33,411 nt of DNA from JAKORR01 sp964608495 (GTDB lineage: Bacteria; Armatimonadota; Zipacnadia; Zipacnadales; FEN-943), in contig CAZSOQ010000026.1 in assembly GCA_964608495.1 (NCBI GenBank), forward strand, positions 1 to 33,411, written 5' to 3'. Numbering within the stretch: position 1 is the stretch's first letter; each line of letters begins with the position of its first letter. A program made the position numbers and the translations under genes. Below, piece by piece: positions 1-8,069 of this stretch. The notes under the pieces were generated by a model that saw only the letters and a list, made by a program, of their open reading frames with translations, did no database searches and was not told where the DNA came from.

Positions 1-333
1 GTCGAGCCGGAGGATGCACCGGTAGCCCCAAAGGCACCTTGGCAAGGCTCTTCGCTGCTGCTCTCGCCTTCAACCATACCGCCTATCCTTAAACATCCGA
101 ACAACCCCGCGGGGGACCCTTCCTCACGCCGCCGCGGTGTCTGTCGCGCGGACCCCGCGGGCCCCGGCGAGCCGTGCCCGCCTTGTACGGCCCGCGCGCA
201 CGTGCTATCTTCCCGGTGTTTGCGCCAGGCTGGCATGGGGAAGGACAGCCGTGGCGGTGCGACGCCGGCCGAGCCCGCGCCGGGAAGACGGCGCTCAGCA
301 CCGGCGGCCCTGCGCCCTTGGGGGAGTACGGCC
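1..333. other. 5' flank of the window, no gene seen
   Basis: This stretch precedes the first gene. Open frames exist on both strands but they lack a credible ribosome site and read as arginine/proline-rich translations typical of GC-rich shadows. A relatively AT-rich patch lies near 80-105, and a promoter-like pair sits at 183-211 (listed separately). I recognise nothing else. Confidence 0.5.
183..211 (+). promoter_or_regulatory. Candidate sigma70-type promoter with extended -10
   Basis: TTGTAC at 183-188 is followed after 17 bases by TATCTT at 206-211, and TG at 203-204 gives an extended -10 element. The site lies about 120 bases upstream of the start of the URO-D-like gene at 334, in one of the few spots with T/A runs in this GC-rich flank. 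The -35 half matches the consensus poorly, so this is a candidate only. Confidence 0.3.
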
Positions 334-1416
334 ATGTCAATGACGAGCATCGAGCGTATGGCACGGACCCTGGACCTCAGGCCCGTTGACCACACGGCCA
401 TCGCCGTGAGCCCCTGGGGCGCCACGGTCGAGCGCTGGCGCCGCGAGGGCCACATCGGCCAGGACGAGGACGTGGCCGAGCACTTCGGCCAGGACCTGCG
501 CAGCGGCGGCTGGCTCAACTCCACCGCCAGGCTCGATTTCGAGAACGTCGTGATCGAGGAGACCGACGAGACGATCCTGTGCCTCGACGGCAACGGCGCC
601 AAGCTGCGGCGCCACAAGCTACACGACAGCACGCCCGAGCACGTGGACTTCACCGTGAAGGACCGCGCCACCTGGGAGGAGCACGCCAAGCCCTACCTCG
701 TGGACGTGGACCGGCGACGCATCCCCTTCGAGGGTTACCGGCAGGCGAAAACCTTCGCCGCGGAGCGGGAGCGCTTCTACTGCTGGGGCGGCGTGGCGCC
801 CTTTGAGCAGATGCACCCCGTCTGCGGCCACGAGTACATGCTCATCGGCATGGCGCTCGACCCCGACTGGGTGAAGGACATGGTCCAGACCTACGCCGAC
901 CTCACCATCAACCACCTCGAGATCCTCTTCGCCGAGGAGGGCAAGCCCGACGGGGTGTTCTTCTACGAAGACATGGGCTTCAAGAACAGGCCCTTCATGT
1001 CGCCGGCCATGTACGAGGAGATCGTGATGCCGGGGCACAAGCAGCTCTTCGACTTCGCCCACTGCCTGGGCTGCAAGGTCATCGTCCACTCCTGCGGCTA
1101 CGTCGAGCCGCTCGTTCCCGGCCTCATCGAGGCGGGCATGGACTGCCTGCAGGCCATGGAGGTCAAGGCGGGGATGGACCTGCCGACCCTCTTCAGCAGG
1201 TTCGGCGACCGGATAGCCTTCTTCGGCGGCGTGGACGTGCGCGCTCTCATCAGCAACGACCGCGCCCGCCTGGACGAGGAGATGGACCGCAAGATCCTGC
1301 CCGTGGTCACCCAGGGCGGCGGCTACATCCTACACTCGGACCACTCCGAGCCCCCGGAGATTGACTACGAGACGATGAGGTACTTCGTCGAGCGCGGGCG
1401 GACCCTGGGCAGGTAG
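334..1416 (+). CDS. Uroporphyrinogen decarboxylase (URO-D) superfamily protein, methyltransferase-like
   Basis: The protein has 360 residues. The start is ATG 334, preceded at 7 bases by GGGGGAG (320-326); the frame is open further upstream but has no better site. It looks like a soluble cytoplasmic TIM barrel of the URO-D superfamily. Visible motifs are FFYEDMGFK near residues 209-217, HSCGYVEPLVPGL from His252 with Cys254, FFGGVDVR near 296-303, and a C-terminal GGGYILHSDH segment. In MtaA/CmuA-type members of this superfamily, a His-x-Cys motif in this barrel binds zinc and the enzyme moves methyl groups between a corrinoid and a thiol. Members like this are common beside glycan genes in Planctomycetota-like genomes and rarely serve haem synthesis. 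No corrinoid-binding domain is fused. The family call is firm; methyl transfer is inferred. It is followed by a hairpin-rich gap, so it is probably transcribed alone. Confidence 0.88.
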   Translation: MSMTSIERMARTLDLRPVDHTAIAVSPWGATVERWRREGHIGQDEDVAEHFGQDLRSGGWLNSTARLDFENVVIEETDETILCLDGNGAKLRRHKLHDSTPEHVDFTVKDRATWEEHAKPYLVDVDRRRIPFEGYRQAKTFAAERERFYCWGGVAPFEQMHPVCGHEYMLIGMALDPDWVKDMVQTYADLTINHLEILFAEEGKPDGVFFYEDMGFKNRPFMSPAMYEEIVMPGHKQLFDFAHCLGCKVIVHSCGYVEPLVPGLIEAGMDCLQAMEVKAGMDLPTLFSRFGDRIAFFGGVDVRALISNDRARLDEEMDRKILPVVTQGGGYILHSDHSEPPEIDYETMRYFVERGRTLGR

Positions 1417-1728
1417 CCGCTGCGTCTACGCGCCACACCGCGCGCCCAGCCGCGGTCGTCGTCCGCCGTCCGGCGGCACGGTTCGGCTCGTCCGTCGCCG
1501 AGCGGGCACTACCGACCCGCTCGCCTCCCACAAGGACCCAGGCGTGCGGCAGTCCGCCTTCGTGGGGGCCCCCCTGTGGGGTGCCCCTAGTTGCAGGCTA
1601 GAGGGAAGCGCAGCGTGCGCGGGCCAGGTCGGGCGGGTGGTCGCGGCTGAAGCTGCTCCGACAGGCGGGGCGGGCCGAAGCCACAGCCTCGCGCGAGGCT
1701 CCCGGTACCTGGCCGGAAAGGAGCGGCG
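1417..1728. other. Intergenic gap with three GC-rich hairpins
   Basis: This 312-base gap separates the URO-D-like gene from the GxGYxYP gene. It holds three inverted repeats: CCGCCG/CGGCGG at 1463-1476, CGAGCGGG/CCCGCTCG at 1499-1523, and an imperfect stem at 1565-1587 formed by GGGGC..GCCCC around CCCC-TGT-GGGG. None is followed by a T run. No supported open reading frame lies in the gap; the open frames across it are shadows of the flanking genes. Confidence 0.5.
1499..1523 (+). terminator. Hairpin, possible terminator of the URO-D-like gene
   Basis: A perfect 8-bp stem (CGAGCGGG with CCCGCTCG) encloses a 9-base loop about 83 bases after the stop codon at 1416. It lacks a T tract, so it would be a non-classical terminator or an RNA-stabilising stem. 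Confidence 0.3.
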
Positions 1729-4689
1729 GTGAAGGTGCGGCGAGCATGTGTGGTGACGGCGGTCTTCCTGGCTGCCGGCGTCGTGGCTTGGTGTGAGCTG
1801 GCGGCGGCGCCGGGGGCCGTGGCGATCTTCAACGACCCGGATTTCCCCTACTTCTGCGCTCCCGCGAGCCTGACCGGGCCAGACATGCAGGCCTGGTTCG
1901 CGGCCGTCGGTCTGCGGGCGGAGTTGCTGGACGCCCAGGCCCTGGCGGACCCTGAGCGTTTCAACGCCGACCGGTATCCGGTCCTGATCCACCTGTATGG
2001 GAACACCTTCCCGCGGCCGGCGGCGGAGAATCTGCGCCGCTTCCATCAGGCCGGTGGAGGGATAGTGGCGGCGGGGGTGCCCTTCTGCCATCCGTGCGAG
2101 TGGGTTGGCGCCGCGGGCTGGCAGTGGGTGGTCGGCCGGCTCGATGCGGGGGAGCGGGCGGCGGAGGCGGCCCATGCTGGCGGCTATGGCCTCAGGATCA
2201 CCAAGGGCGGGCCGAACTGGAGCGGCGTGCAGCAGGCGGAGCGACTGCCGGCCAAGCCCGGCGAGACGTTCACAGTCGCCGGCTGGGTGAAGACGGCTGG
2301 CGCGGCGGGCAACTCAGGCAACGATGCCCTGATGCTGAGGTTCTGGGACGGGGCGGGCACGTTCCTGGGCCAGGTGGGGCCGGCGCTGCCGCGCGAGGCC
2401 AGCGAATGGACTTCCATAAGCCGCGAGGTGACCACGCCGCCAGGGACGGCAGCGGTGGACGTGCTGCTGGCGTTCTGGGTGGCCCCGGCGACCGTGTGGC
2501 TGGATGACGTGGTTCTGGTGCGAGGGGCGTTGGCGGGCCGGCCGGAGAACGCGGAGGTTGAGGGCAACCTGCTACCTAACGCGAGCTTCGAGGAAGGCGG
2601 CGGGTGGAAGGACCTGGGGCACGTCCCGTGGTTTGGGCACGACAGGATAGGAACGGGCAGCTTCGCGGCCCCGGAGGCCCGCGGGACAGCGCTGGTGTAC
2701 CGCGGGGAGGCAGACCCACTGCGGATAGGGGTGCTTGGTTGGCCGCGGTGGCGGAGGCTGTGGGAGGCCGGCCTGGTGCCGTTCTGCCAGACGCTGGACC
2801 CGAGGAGCTTGCCGGCTGAGGACCAGGTAGTGCCGGTGGTGGAGGTGCATGACGCGCGCGGGGCGTGGCCGGTGATTGCCGCCATCAGGCACAACTGCGC
2901 GGAGTTCCGGGGCGCGGTGGATGTCTGGGGCGGTACGCAGCTCTTCACGGCTGGCGACACCGACGCGGTGCTGGGCCAGCGGGAGGTGCTGGGGCGAGCG
3001 GCCCTGTACGTACTGCGGCAGAGGGGCGCGGGCTTTGACTATGATGGGGCGCTGCGGCGGGCTGATGGGGTCTACCGGGCGGCGCTGCCGCCCCGTGAGT
3101 TGACGCCCCCGGCGGAGCGGCGCCCGTTCGCGGGCGTTTTCCCGAAGTCGCGCGCGCCGGCGCCGAAGATATGGGTGGCTGACATCAGCCGGCTGCCCCT
3201 GGACGAGAAGCTGGCGATCCTATCGGTGCAGGGCGTGGTCAACGCGCGGCGGCCGCGGGTCTACTGTGTGGTGGACCCTTCTGGCGCCGACGGCGGCAAG
3301 CCGCCGGTTGATGAGCGGTGGCTCGCGTGGCTGCAGGAGCGTGGGGACACCGCGGCGGCCGAGCGGCTGGAAGATCCGTGGGAGCTGCTGAGGCTGTGCC
3401 GGGACGAGATCAAGGGCGCGGTCGTCACCGATGCGGACCTGCCGGCGTCAGTCAATGTGGGGACGATGCTTTGCGGACTGGAGGGGGCGGTGCTGCTGTC
3501 GCCGCGGCTGGCTGGCCGCCATGACTTGCCGCTGATCGCCGACCTGCGCGGGCGCTGGCAAAGGAACGCGCAGGCGTACGAGTGGGCGATCCGTAACCTG
3601 TGGCCGCGGCTTAACCCTTTTGTGCTGGGGATCGTGCCGCCGGACTGCGTGGCGCCGCGCGACTACCTCATAGCCCACAAGGCCTTCTGCTTCTGGGTAA
3701 CCGGGCCGAAGGACGCGCGGCCGCCGGTGGGTTCGCCGCTCGAGGAGCGGCTGGTGATCGCGAAGCTGCTGGCGCAGGCGCCGGCCAATGTGGGGGTGTT
3801 GGGGGCCCCGTACGCCGGCGAAGGCTATGGGATTCAGGAAGGGCCGGGCGTCATGCTGCTGAGCCAGTACGCCAAGTTCCTCGCCTGGTCGTCAGAGACC
3901 GCGAACCTCAGCCTGCATTCGGGCACCAGGCCGCCGAGCTTCGCGCGGGCCGCGCCGCCGGCGCCGGAGCTTGACCGGAGCAAGGTATACGTGACGCTGC
4001 TGGTTTCGGATGGCGATGCGCCGGTCAACTGGCAGCGGTTCTTCCTCACGAACTACTGGGACGACCCGGCGCGGGGCACGCTGCCGCTGGCCTGGAGCGT
4101 CGGACCGACCGTTTATGACCTGATGCCTGACATCATGGATTACTACTACCGCCGCGCCGGGGCCAACGACAGCTTCGTGTGCGCGGTGTCGGGGGTGGGC
4201 TACTGCTTTGGCGACCGATATGCGGAGCCGTACCGGGGAGCCGAGGGGGTCCGCGACGGGTTCCTGGACCTGACGGCCGAATACATGCGGCGGATGGGAC
4301 TGCGGTGCGTGTGGACAAGCAGCACTACGGGGCAGCGGCTAAGCCGCTATGCCGAGCGGCTGAGCGATCTCACGGCGCTGCTGCCGGACTATGGGCGGTT
4401 GCCGGGGACGACGCCCGCCAACGCCAATGAGCTGGTGCACGGCGTGCCGGTCTTCCATGCGCTCACGACCTTCGATCCCAAGGGCGGGCCTGAGGAGGCG
4501 CGGGAGCTCCTGGTCAGGGAGATCCGCCAGTTCACGCCGCCGGAGCGGCCCGCCTTCATGCACGTTTTCGTGCAGTGCTATCCGTGCTCGCCGAGCTTGC
4601 TCAAGCAGGTGCTGGTCGAAGTGGGGCCGGATTATGTGCCGGTGCTGCCCGAGCAACTGGCCGACCTCTACAAGGCGGCGCGCGGGTGA
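1729..4689 (+). CDS. Secreted GxGYxYP-family protein with N-terminal amidotransferase-like and jelly-roll modules
   Basis: The protein has 986 residues. It starts at GTG 1729 behind a strong AAAGGAG (1717-1723), followed by a signal peptide of about 26 residues. Residues about 30-130 resemble a class I glutamine-amidotransferase-like fold (AGGGIVAAGVPF), without a visible catalytic Cys. Residues about 160-265 form a carbohydrate-binding jelly roll ending in VWLDDVVLV. From about residue 465 (GVFPKSRAPAPKIWVADISR) to the end the sequence follows the GxGYxYP family, a putative glycoside hydrolase group of unproven activity. The signature here is SGVGYCFGD at 821-829, so the family's Tyr-x-Tyr-Pro is replaced by Tyr-Cys-Phe-Gly. 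Other family-like segments are SDGDAPVNWQRF and PLAWSVGPTVYDLMPDIMDYYY. Codons end in G more often than in the neighbouring genes. It probably acts outside the cytoplasm on a glycan; substrate unknown. Confidence 0.85.
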   Translation: MKVRRACVVTAVFLAAGVVAWCELAAAPGAVAIFNDPDFPYFCAPASLTGPDMQAWFAAVGLRAELLDAQALADPERFNADRYPVLIHLYGNTFPRPAAENLRRFHQAGGGIVAAGVPFCHPCEWVGAAGWQWVVGRLDAGERAAEAAHAGGYGLRITKGGPNWSGVQQAERLPAKPGETFTVAGWVKTAGAAGNSGNDALMLRFWDGAGTFLGQVGPALPREASEWTSISREVTTPPGTAAVDVLLAFWVAPATVWLDDVVLVRGALAGRPENAEVEGNLLPNASFEEGGGWKDLGHVPWFGHDRIGTGSFAAPEARGTALVYRGEADPLRIGVLGWPRWRRLWEAGLVPFCQTLDPRSLPAEDQVVPVVEVHDARGAWPVIAAIRHNCAEFRGAVDVWGGTQLFTAGDTDAVLGQREVLGRAALYVLRQRGAGFDYDGALRRADGVYRAALPPRELTPPAERRPFAGVFPKSRAPAPKIWVADISRLPLDEKLAILSVQGVVNARRPRVYCVVDPSGADGGKPPVDERWLAWLQERGDTAAAERLEDPWELLRLCRDEIKGAVVTDADLPASVNVGTMLCGLEGAVLLSPRLAGRHDLPLIADLRGRWQRNAQAYEWAIRNLWPRLNPFVLGIVPPDCVAPRDYLIAHKAFCFWVTGPKDARPPVGSPLEERLVIAKLLAQAPANVGVLGAPYAGEGYGIQEGPGVMLLSQYAKFLAWSSETANLSLHSGTRPPSFARAAPPAPELDRSKVYVTLLVSDGDAPVNWQRFFLTNYWDDPARGTLPLAWSVGPTVYDLMPDIMDYYYRRAGANDSFVCAVSGVGYCFGDRYAEPYRGAEGVRDGFLDLTAEYMRRMGLRCVWTSSTTGQRLSRYAERLSDLTALLPDYGRLPGTTPANANELVHGVPVFHALTTFDPKGGPEEARELLVREIRQFTPPERPAFMHVFVQCYPCSPSLLKQVLVEVGPDYVPVLPEQLADLYKAARG

Positions 4690-4715
4690 CCCGCAGCCAC
4701 CGGCAGGGCAGGCCG

Positions 4716-5429
4716 CTACCTGCTCGATTCCCCATCGCTCGCCCTGGGCCTCGGCGTGAGCGATCCAAGGGAGGCCACGGCGGCCGCCGGGCGGCCCTCC
4801 GGGCGCAGTAGCCCACCGGCCACGCGAAGGCCGAATCGCTCGCGTAGCCGCTGTGGTTTGAGCCGAAGACCGGCCCCACCAGCGGCGTGTCGCCCTTGCG
4901 GTGGTACATGTCGGCAGAGAAACCGCCGAAGGCCTTCTCGCCTGTTGCCTCGAGCAGCTCGACCGCGGCGTATGCCCGGGCAAAGGTCCCCGCGTCCATG
5001 GCGACCGCAGTCGAGCTGACGTCCGACACCTGCTGCGGGCGCTCGTGGTCTGCGCCCAGGACGAAGTGGTGCAGACTGCCGCCGGTCCGCCTGCCCCGGA
5101 AATGATGCGAGCCCGAGCCCAGGCGGGACTCCCTCCTCGTCGCGCTGTTCGCCGCGGAAGCCGGTGCGGATGATCACCCCCCTCTGGGATGTCGGCGGGT
5201 GCTCCCGGCCAGCACGTGATGCTGGCACCTACCTGCCCAGGGTCCGCCGGCTTCCAGACAGACGTGACCTCCTCCGGCAGGGGGCCCCCTACGTCCAGCC
5301 CCTCACGGGCCAGAAGCCGGAATCCACGGTGCGAGCTCTCGAAGGGAATCGGTAGGGCCCTGGAGTGCACGTCCTCGCCAAAGCGCTGCTGCCACTGCTC
5401 CAGGGCACGGGTGTTCCCGAAGCCGTAGC
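4716..5429 (-). pseudogene. Frameshifted 3' end of the beta-helix gene running into a decayed coding remnant
   Basis: Protein-like sequence continues past the in-frame stop of the beta-helix gene but jumps between all three minus-strand frames. A one-base loss at the GGG of 5430-5432 moves reading from the 5289 frame to one giving RYGFGNTRALEQWQQRFGED and then GGPLPEEVTSVWKPADPGQ, a plausible tail for the beta-helix protein. A one-base gain in the C run at 5177-5182 then leads to GVIIRTGFRGEQRDEEGVPP. A further gain near 5127-5133 leads to GSLHHFVLGADHERPQQVSD, KAFGGFSADMYHRKGDTPLV and FGSNHSGYASDSAFAWPVGY. Reading finally fades near 4800, or returns to a frame that stops at 4716. I do not recognise the last part; it may be the end of a second lost gene. 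Sequencing error is possible, but the other long genes show no such breaks. Confidence 0.5.
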
Positions 5430-6983
5430 GGGCTTGAGAACCAGCGGTATCCCGGCGCAGAAGACGTTGTAGTCCGAGTGGTTACTGGTGTCGGCGCGCC
5501 GGTCGCCCTCGTCGGCGTGCATCCAGAAGAGCAGCTCCGCCGCCGCGCCCTGCCCCGAATCGCCGGGTTCGGAGTTGCGCAGGAGAAGGTTGTTCATGAC
5601 CGTGGTGTCCCGCAGAATCTGCCAGCCCCCACGGTCCACGACCCGGATCCCCTCAACGTTGTCGGCGACGGTGTTGTTCACCACCCAAAGCCTCTTCTGC
5701 GTCTGTGCTGTGGGGTCGGGTATGTGGGCCTGGACGTCAATGCCGATGCCCCGGTTGCCGAAGCACAGGTTCCCGGCGATGCTCCCCCCGCCCCCGTTCG
5801 CCTCGTGGAAGATCGCGGTGCCGTCATTGTGATGGCAGACGTTGTCCAGGATCCGGATGTCACTGTTGACATGGCCGGGGCTTGCGCCGTCGAACCAGAT
5901 GCCGCAGCAGTTGAAGTTGTACGCCACCTCACAGCGGCGGATGGTGGTCCGGACATTGTCCGGGATGTTCTTCATGCCGCCTGCATGCCAGCCCGGCGAG
6001 AAGTGCCGGTAGTTGTTGCACATTAGCGTGCAATCCTCGATCACACAGTCACAAGTGGCGCTCACCCCCAGACCCGTATCGCCGTTCCAGGACATGTCGC
6101 AGCGCCGCACCACGCAGTGCCTTGAGTTGCCCAGGCTCAACCCGCAGAAGTCCGCGAACTCGAACTTGCAGTCCTCCACAACGACCCGCTCGCACTCGCC
6201 CACCGAGCACATCGGCCACATGCCGCCGACCTGGCGGTTGTGTCGGCACTCCAGGCCGCGGATCACCACGTCGTGTACCTTGGAGACGGTCAGCGCAAAG
6301 GCCCGCACCCCGATCTCGATCCAGGACCAACCCGGCTCGCCGCCCATCTTCACATACGGCGTCTGGTCGCTGGGATCGAAGAAGAAGGAATTGTCCAGCA
6401 TATCGCTGAGCCCCTTGCCGATGGGCTCCAGAACCTCCAGACCGATCTCGGCGAACATGGGCGAGGGCCCGATAAGCTGCAGCGGCTGACGGTCGCTGAC
6501 GAACACCTGCGACAAGTGGCGTCTGGCCCTATCGGCATAGGCGCCCGGGTAGCGAGGGTCATTGAAGAACTCCTCCCCCAGCTTGACCTTCCATACTCGC
6601 TTGAAGGCGTTCGGGAAGGGCTCCGTTACGCCCGTGTCCTCGGACAGCCGCTTCCCTTCGCCTCCGTTCACCATCTCGGAGCCCTTGACGACCGCCCGCG
6701 CGCCCGGCGCGGCGGAAAGGGTGATGGGCTTCCCCGGCTCGCCGGAAACGGTGATGTCCGCGCTCTCGCGGTAGACGCCGGACTGGATGAGCACCACGTC
6801 TCCCGCTTTCAACTCCGGGGCCCTGCCGGCGCGTCCCATTGTCTTCCACGGCGCCTCTTCGGTGCCGGGATTCGTGTCCGCGGCCCGGGCATCCGGGCCG
6901 TTCACGTAGCACGTCGCCGCGCCAGCCGCACCGTGCGAGACCAGCCCTGCTACGCAGAGCACCAGCAGGCCGAGCCCTTTCAT
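5289..6983 (-). CDS. Secreted right-handed parallel beta-helix protein, 3' end frameshifted
   Basis: The reading frame gives 564 residues from ATG 6983, with CAGGAGA at 6994-7000 about ten bases upstream and a signal peptide of about 22 residues (MKGLGLLVLCVAGLVSHGAA). The N-terminal domain has the pattern common in secreted beta-helix proteins: NPGTEEAPWKTMGRAGRAP, KAGDVVLIQSGVYRES and ISLSAAPGARAVVKG-like strands. The middle is a ladder of short coils (VVIRGLECRHN, VVVEDCKFEFADFCGLSLGN, CVIEDCTLMCNN, TTIRRCEVAYNFNCCGIWFD, SDIRILDNVCHHN), as in the right-handed beta-helix fold of pectate-lyase-like and NosD-like proteins. The fold is clear; whether it is a polysaccharide lyase or hydrolase cannot be decided. 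The last 46 or so residues (from about KPATASGTPV) are out of frame because one G/C is missing at 5430-5432. The true tail continues in the next frame to about 5225. Confidence 0.78.
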   Translation of the reverse strand: MKGLGLLVLCVAGLVSHGAAGAATCYVNGPDARAADTNPGTEEAPWKTMGRAGRAPELKAGDVVLIQSGVYRESADITVSGEPGKPITLSAAPGARAVVKGSEMVNGGEGKRLSEDTGVTEPFPNAFKRVWKVKLGEEFFNDPRYPGAYADRARRHLSQVFVSDRQPLQLIGPSPMFAEIGLEVLEPIGKGLSDMLDNSFFFDPSDQTPYVKMGGEPGWSWIEIGVRAFALTVSKVHDVVIRGLECRHNRQVGGMWPMCSVGECERVVVEDCKFEFADFCGLSLGNSRHCVVRRCDMSWNGDTGLGVSATCDCVIEDCTLMCNNYRHFSPGWHAGGMKNIPDNVRTTIRRCEVAYNFNCCGIWFDGASPGHVNSDIRILDNVCHHNDGTAIFHEANGGGGSIAGNLCFGNRGIGIDVQAHIPDPTAQTQKRLWVVNNTVADNVEGIRVVDRGGWQILRDTTVMNNLLLRNSEPGDSGQGAAAELLFWMHADEGDRRADTSNHSDYNVFCAGIPLVLKPATASGTPVPWSSGSSALARTCTPGPYRFPSRARTVDSGFWPVRGWT

Positions 6984-7346
6984 GGTGCAGTCATCTCCTG
7001 GGAGAGGGCGCCCGTGCCACAGCCGGAGCGCCCCCCTCGGCGACCCGACGCATGCTTCCATGGACTAGCGAGGCGACCCTCCATGCGTCCGTTCCCGGTC
7101 CGCGTTAGCCTGCGGCCACAGCCCGTGGCCGAGCCTCGCGCGGACCAGTGCTCCCGCATCCCAGTGACGATGATCGCGGGTGGAAGGGAGTCTGGGGGCA
7201 CAGGTGCCCTGCGGACCTCACGGGCCGCGGGCAGGAGGCGCGCAACCCGCCCTCCTCCACACCTGGGGTCTGGAGGTAAAGCGTTCCCGTGCACATCCGG
7301 ACGGGCCGGATGACAAAGCTGGCCTGCGGACCACCCACGCCCGCCC
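6984..7346. other. Intergenic gap between two minus-strand genes
   Basis: This 363-base stretch should hold the promoter and leader of the beta-helix gene and the 3' end of the small exported protein gene. Two inverted repeats are visible: GGGCAC-AG-GTGCCC at 7196-7209 and CATCCGG/CCGGATG at 7294-7312 (listed separately). No credible coding sequence was found, and I could not pick a convincing promoter. Confidence 0.45.
7294..7312 (-). terminator. Hairpin, possible terminator of the 7347-8069 gene
   Basis: A perfect 7-bp stem, CATCCGG with CCGGATG around a 5-base loop, lies 35 bases beyond the stop codon of the minus-strand gene ending at 7347. No T tract follows on the minus strand. Confidence 0.35.
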
Positions 7347-8069
7347 CTACGGGGGCCCCGCCTCGCACCGCACCGCCGGCGATCTCGCGGTGCAGTGCCC
7401 CTCGCACCACAGCTCCGAGTGGATCGTGTAGCTGCCCTCGTGCAGCGGCGCGACCCGCCCCTCCCACTGGATAGGCTTCCCCCAGACGTCCCTGGTCACT
7501 TCGGTCTCGTCAACGAGCAGCGGCCCCACGAACAGCTTGCCCGTCAGGCCCTCACGCCAGTGCCCCTGGTAGCTCCGGCGAGCCTTCAGCGCTTCCCGGA
7601 CCCCCAGCAAGCCGTCGCCTCGCGCAGTGAGCACCACAGGCACGGCAGCCATCGCCCCCAGGCTGACCCGGGGCGGCGGCCCCACGCCCTGCGCCACGAT
7701 CCACGGCTCCGCGGGGAGTGAGCCGCTGCCCTCGCTGCTATAGGCGAGACTCGCATCGAAGGGGCATGGCCCCAGACCCCATCGGCCCTCGCCCAGCCAG
7801 TAGAGGCAGCGCCCCTCGTCGTTTGCGTACCAGGGATACGACCCGCTTGGTCCCCCGAGCCGGTACAGGCCGTCGTAGCTCCCGTCGCCCGCGCCCGACA
7901 CGACCCAGCAGCAGAAGGCCGCATCGCCCTCGAGGCCCTCGCCGGCGGGAACTTCTGCCCCAGGGCCTGTCGGGCCGGCCAGGAGCTTCTCGATCCACGG
8001 TATCTGTGTCCAGACCGCTACCGCGAACAGGATGCCCGATCCGCACACCAGCGCCTCCGTACCACGCAT
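7347..8069 (-). CDS. Exported or membrane-anchored protein with a W/Y-rich module
   Basis: The protein has 240 residues. Start ATG 8069 has GGTGAGG at 8074-8080. Residues about 5-25 (EALVCGSGILFAVAVWTQI) are hydrophobic and could be a signal anchor. Residues about 50-135 read CCWVVSGAGDGSYDGLYRL, then GSYPWYANDEGRCLYW, a W-x-L stretch, LAYSSEG and a PW-x-VAQGVGPPP end. This order (GAG..NG-Y, G..NG-P-Y-ND..LYW, Y-S, W....G..P.P) resembles a small unnamed module that recurs in many environmental bacterial and phage proteins, from memory and not checked by search. The last 100 residues are unassigned and include a Cys pair near the end (WCEGHC). Function unknown. It is divergent from the large gene at 8517. 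Confidence 0.6.
   Translation of the reverse strand: MRGTEALVCGSGILFAVAVWTQIPWIEKLLAGPTGPGAEVPAGEGLEGDAAFCCWVVSGAGDGSYDGLYRLGGPSGSYPWYANDEGRCLYWLGEGRWGLGPCPFDASLAYSSEGSGSLPAEPWIVAQGVGPPPRVSLGAMAAVPVVLTARGDGLLGVREALKARRSYQGHWREGLTGKLFVGPLLVDETEVTRDVWGKPIQWEGRVAPLHEGSYTIHSELWCEGHCTARSPAVRCEAGPP

Noticed and set aside
202..333. An earlier start for the URO-D-like gene
   Set aside because: The upstream 44 codons are R/P/A-rich and unlike the family N-terminus, while ATG 334 has a strong ribosome site.
4339..5370. A 343-codon minus-strand frame taken as one gene
   Set aside because: Only its first 50 or so codons look like protein (the displaced tail of the beta-helix protein); the rest is antisense to the GxGYxYP gene or low-complexity.
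6240..7313. A 357-codon plus-strand frame opposite the beta-helix gene and its leader
   Set aside because: It covers antisense of the beta-helix ladder, lacks a ribosome site and shows no recognisable domain.
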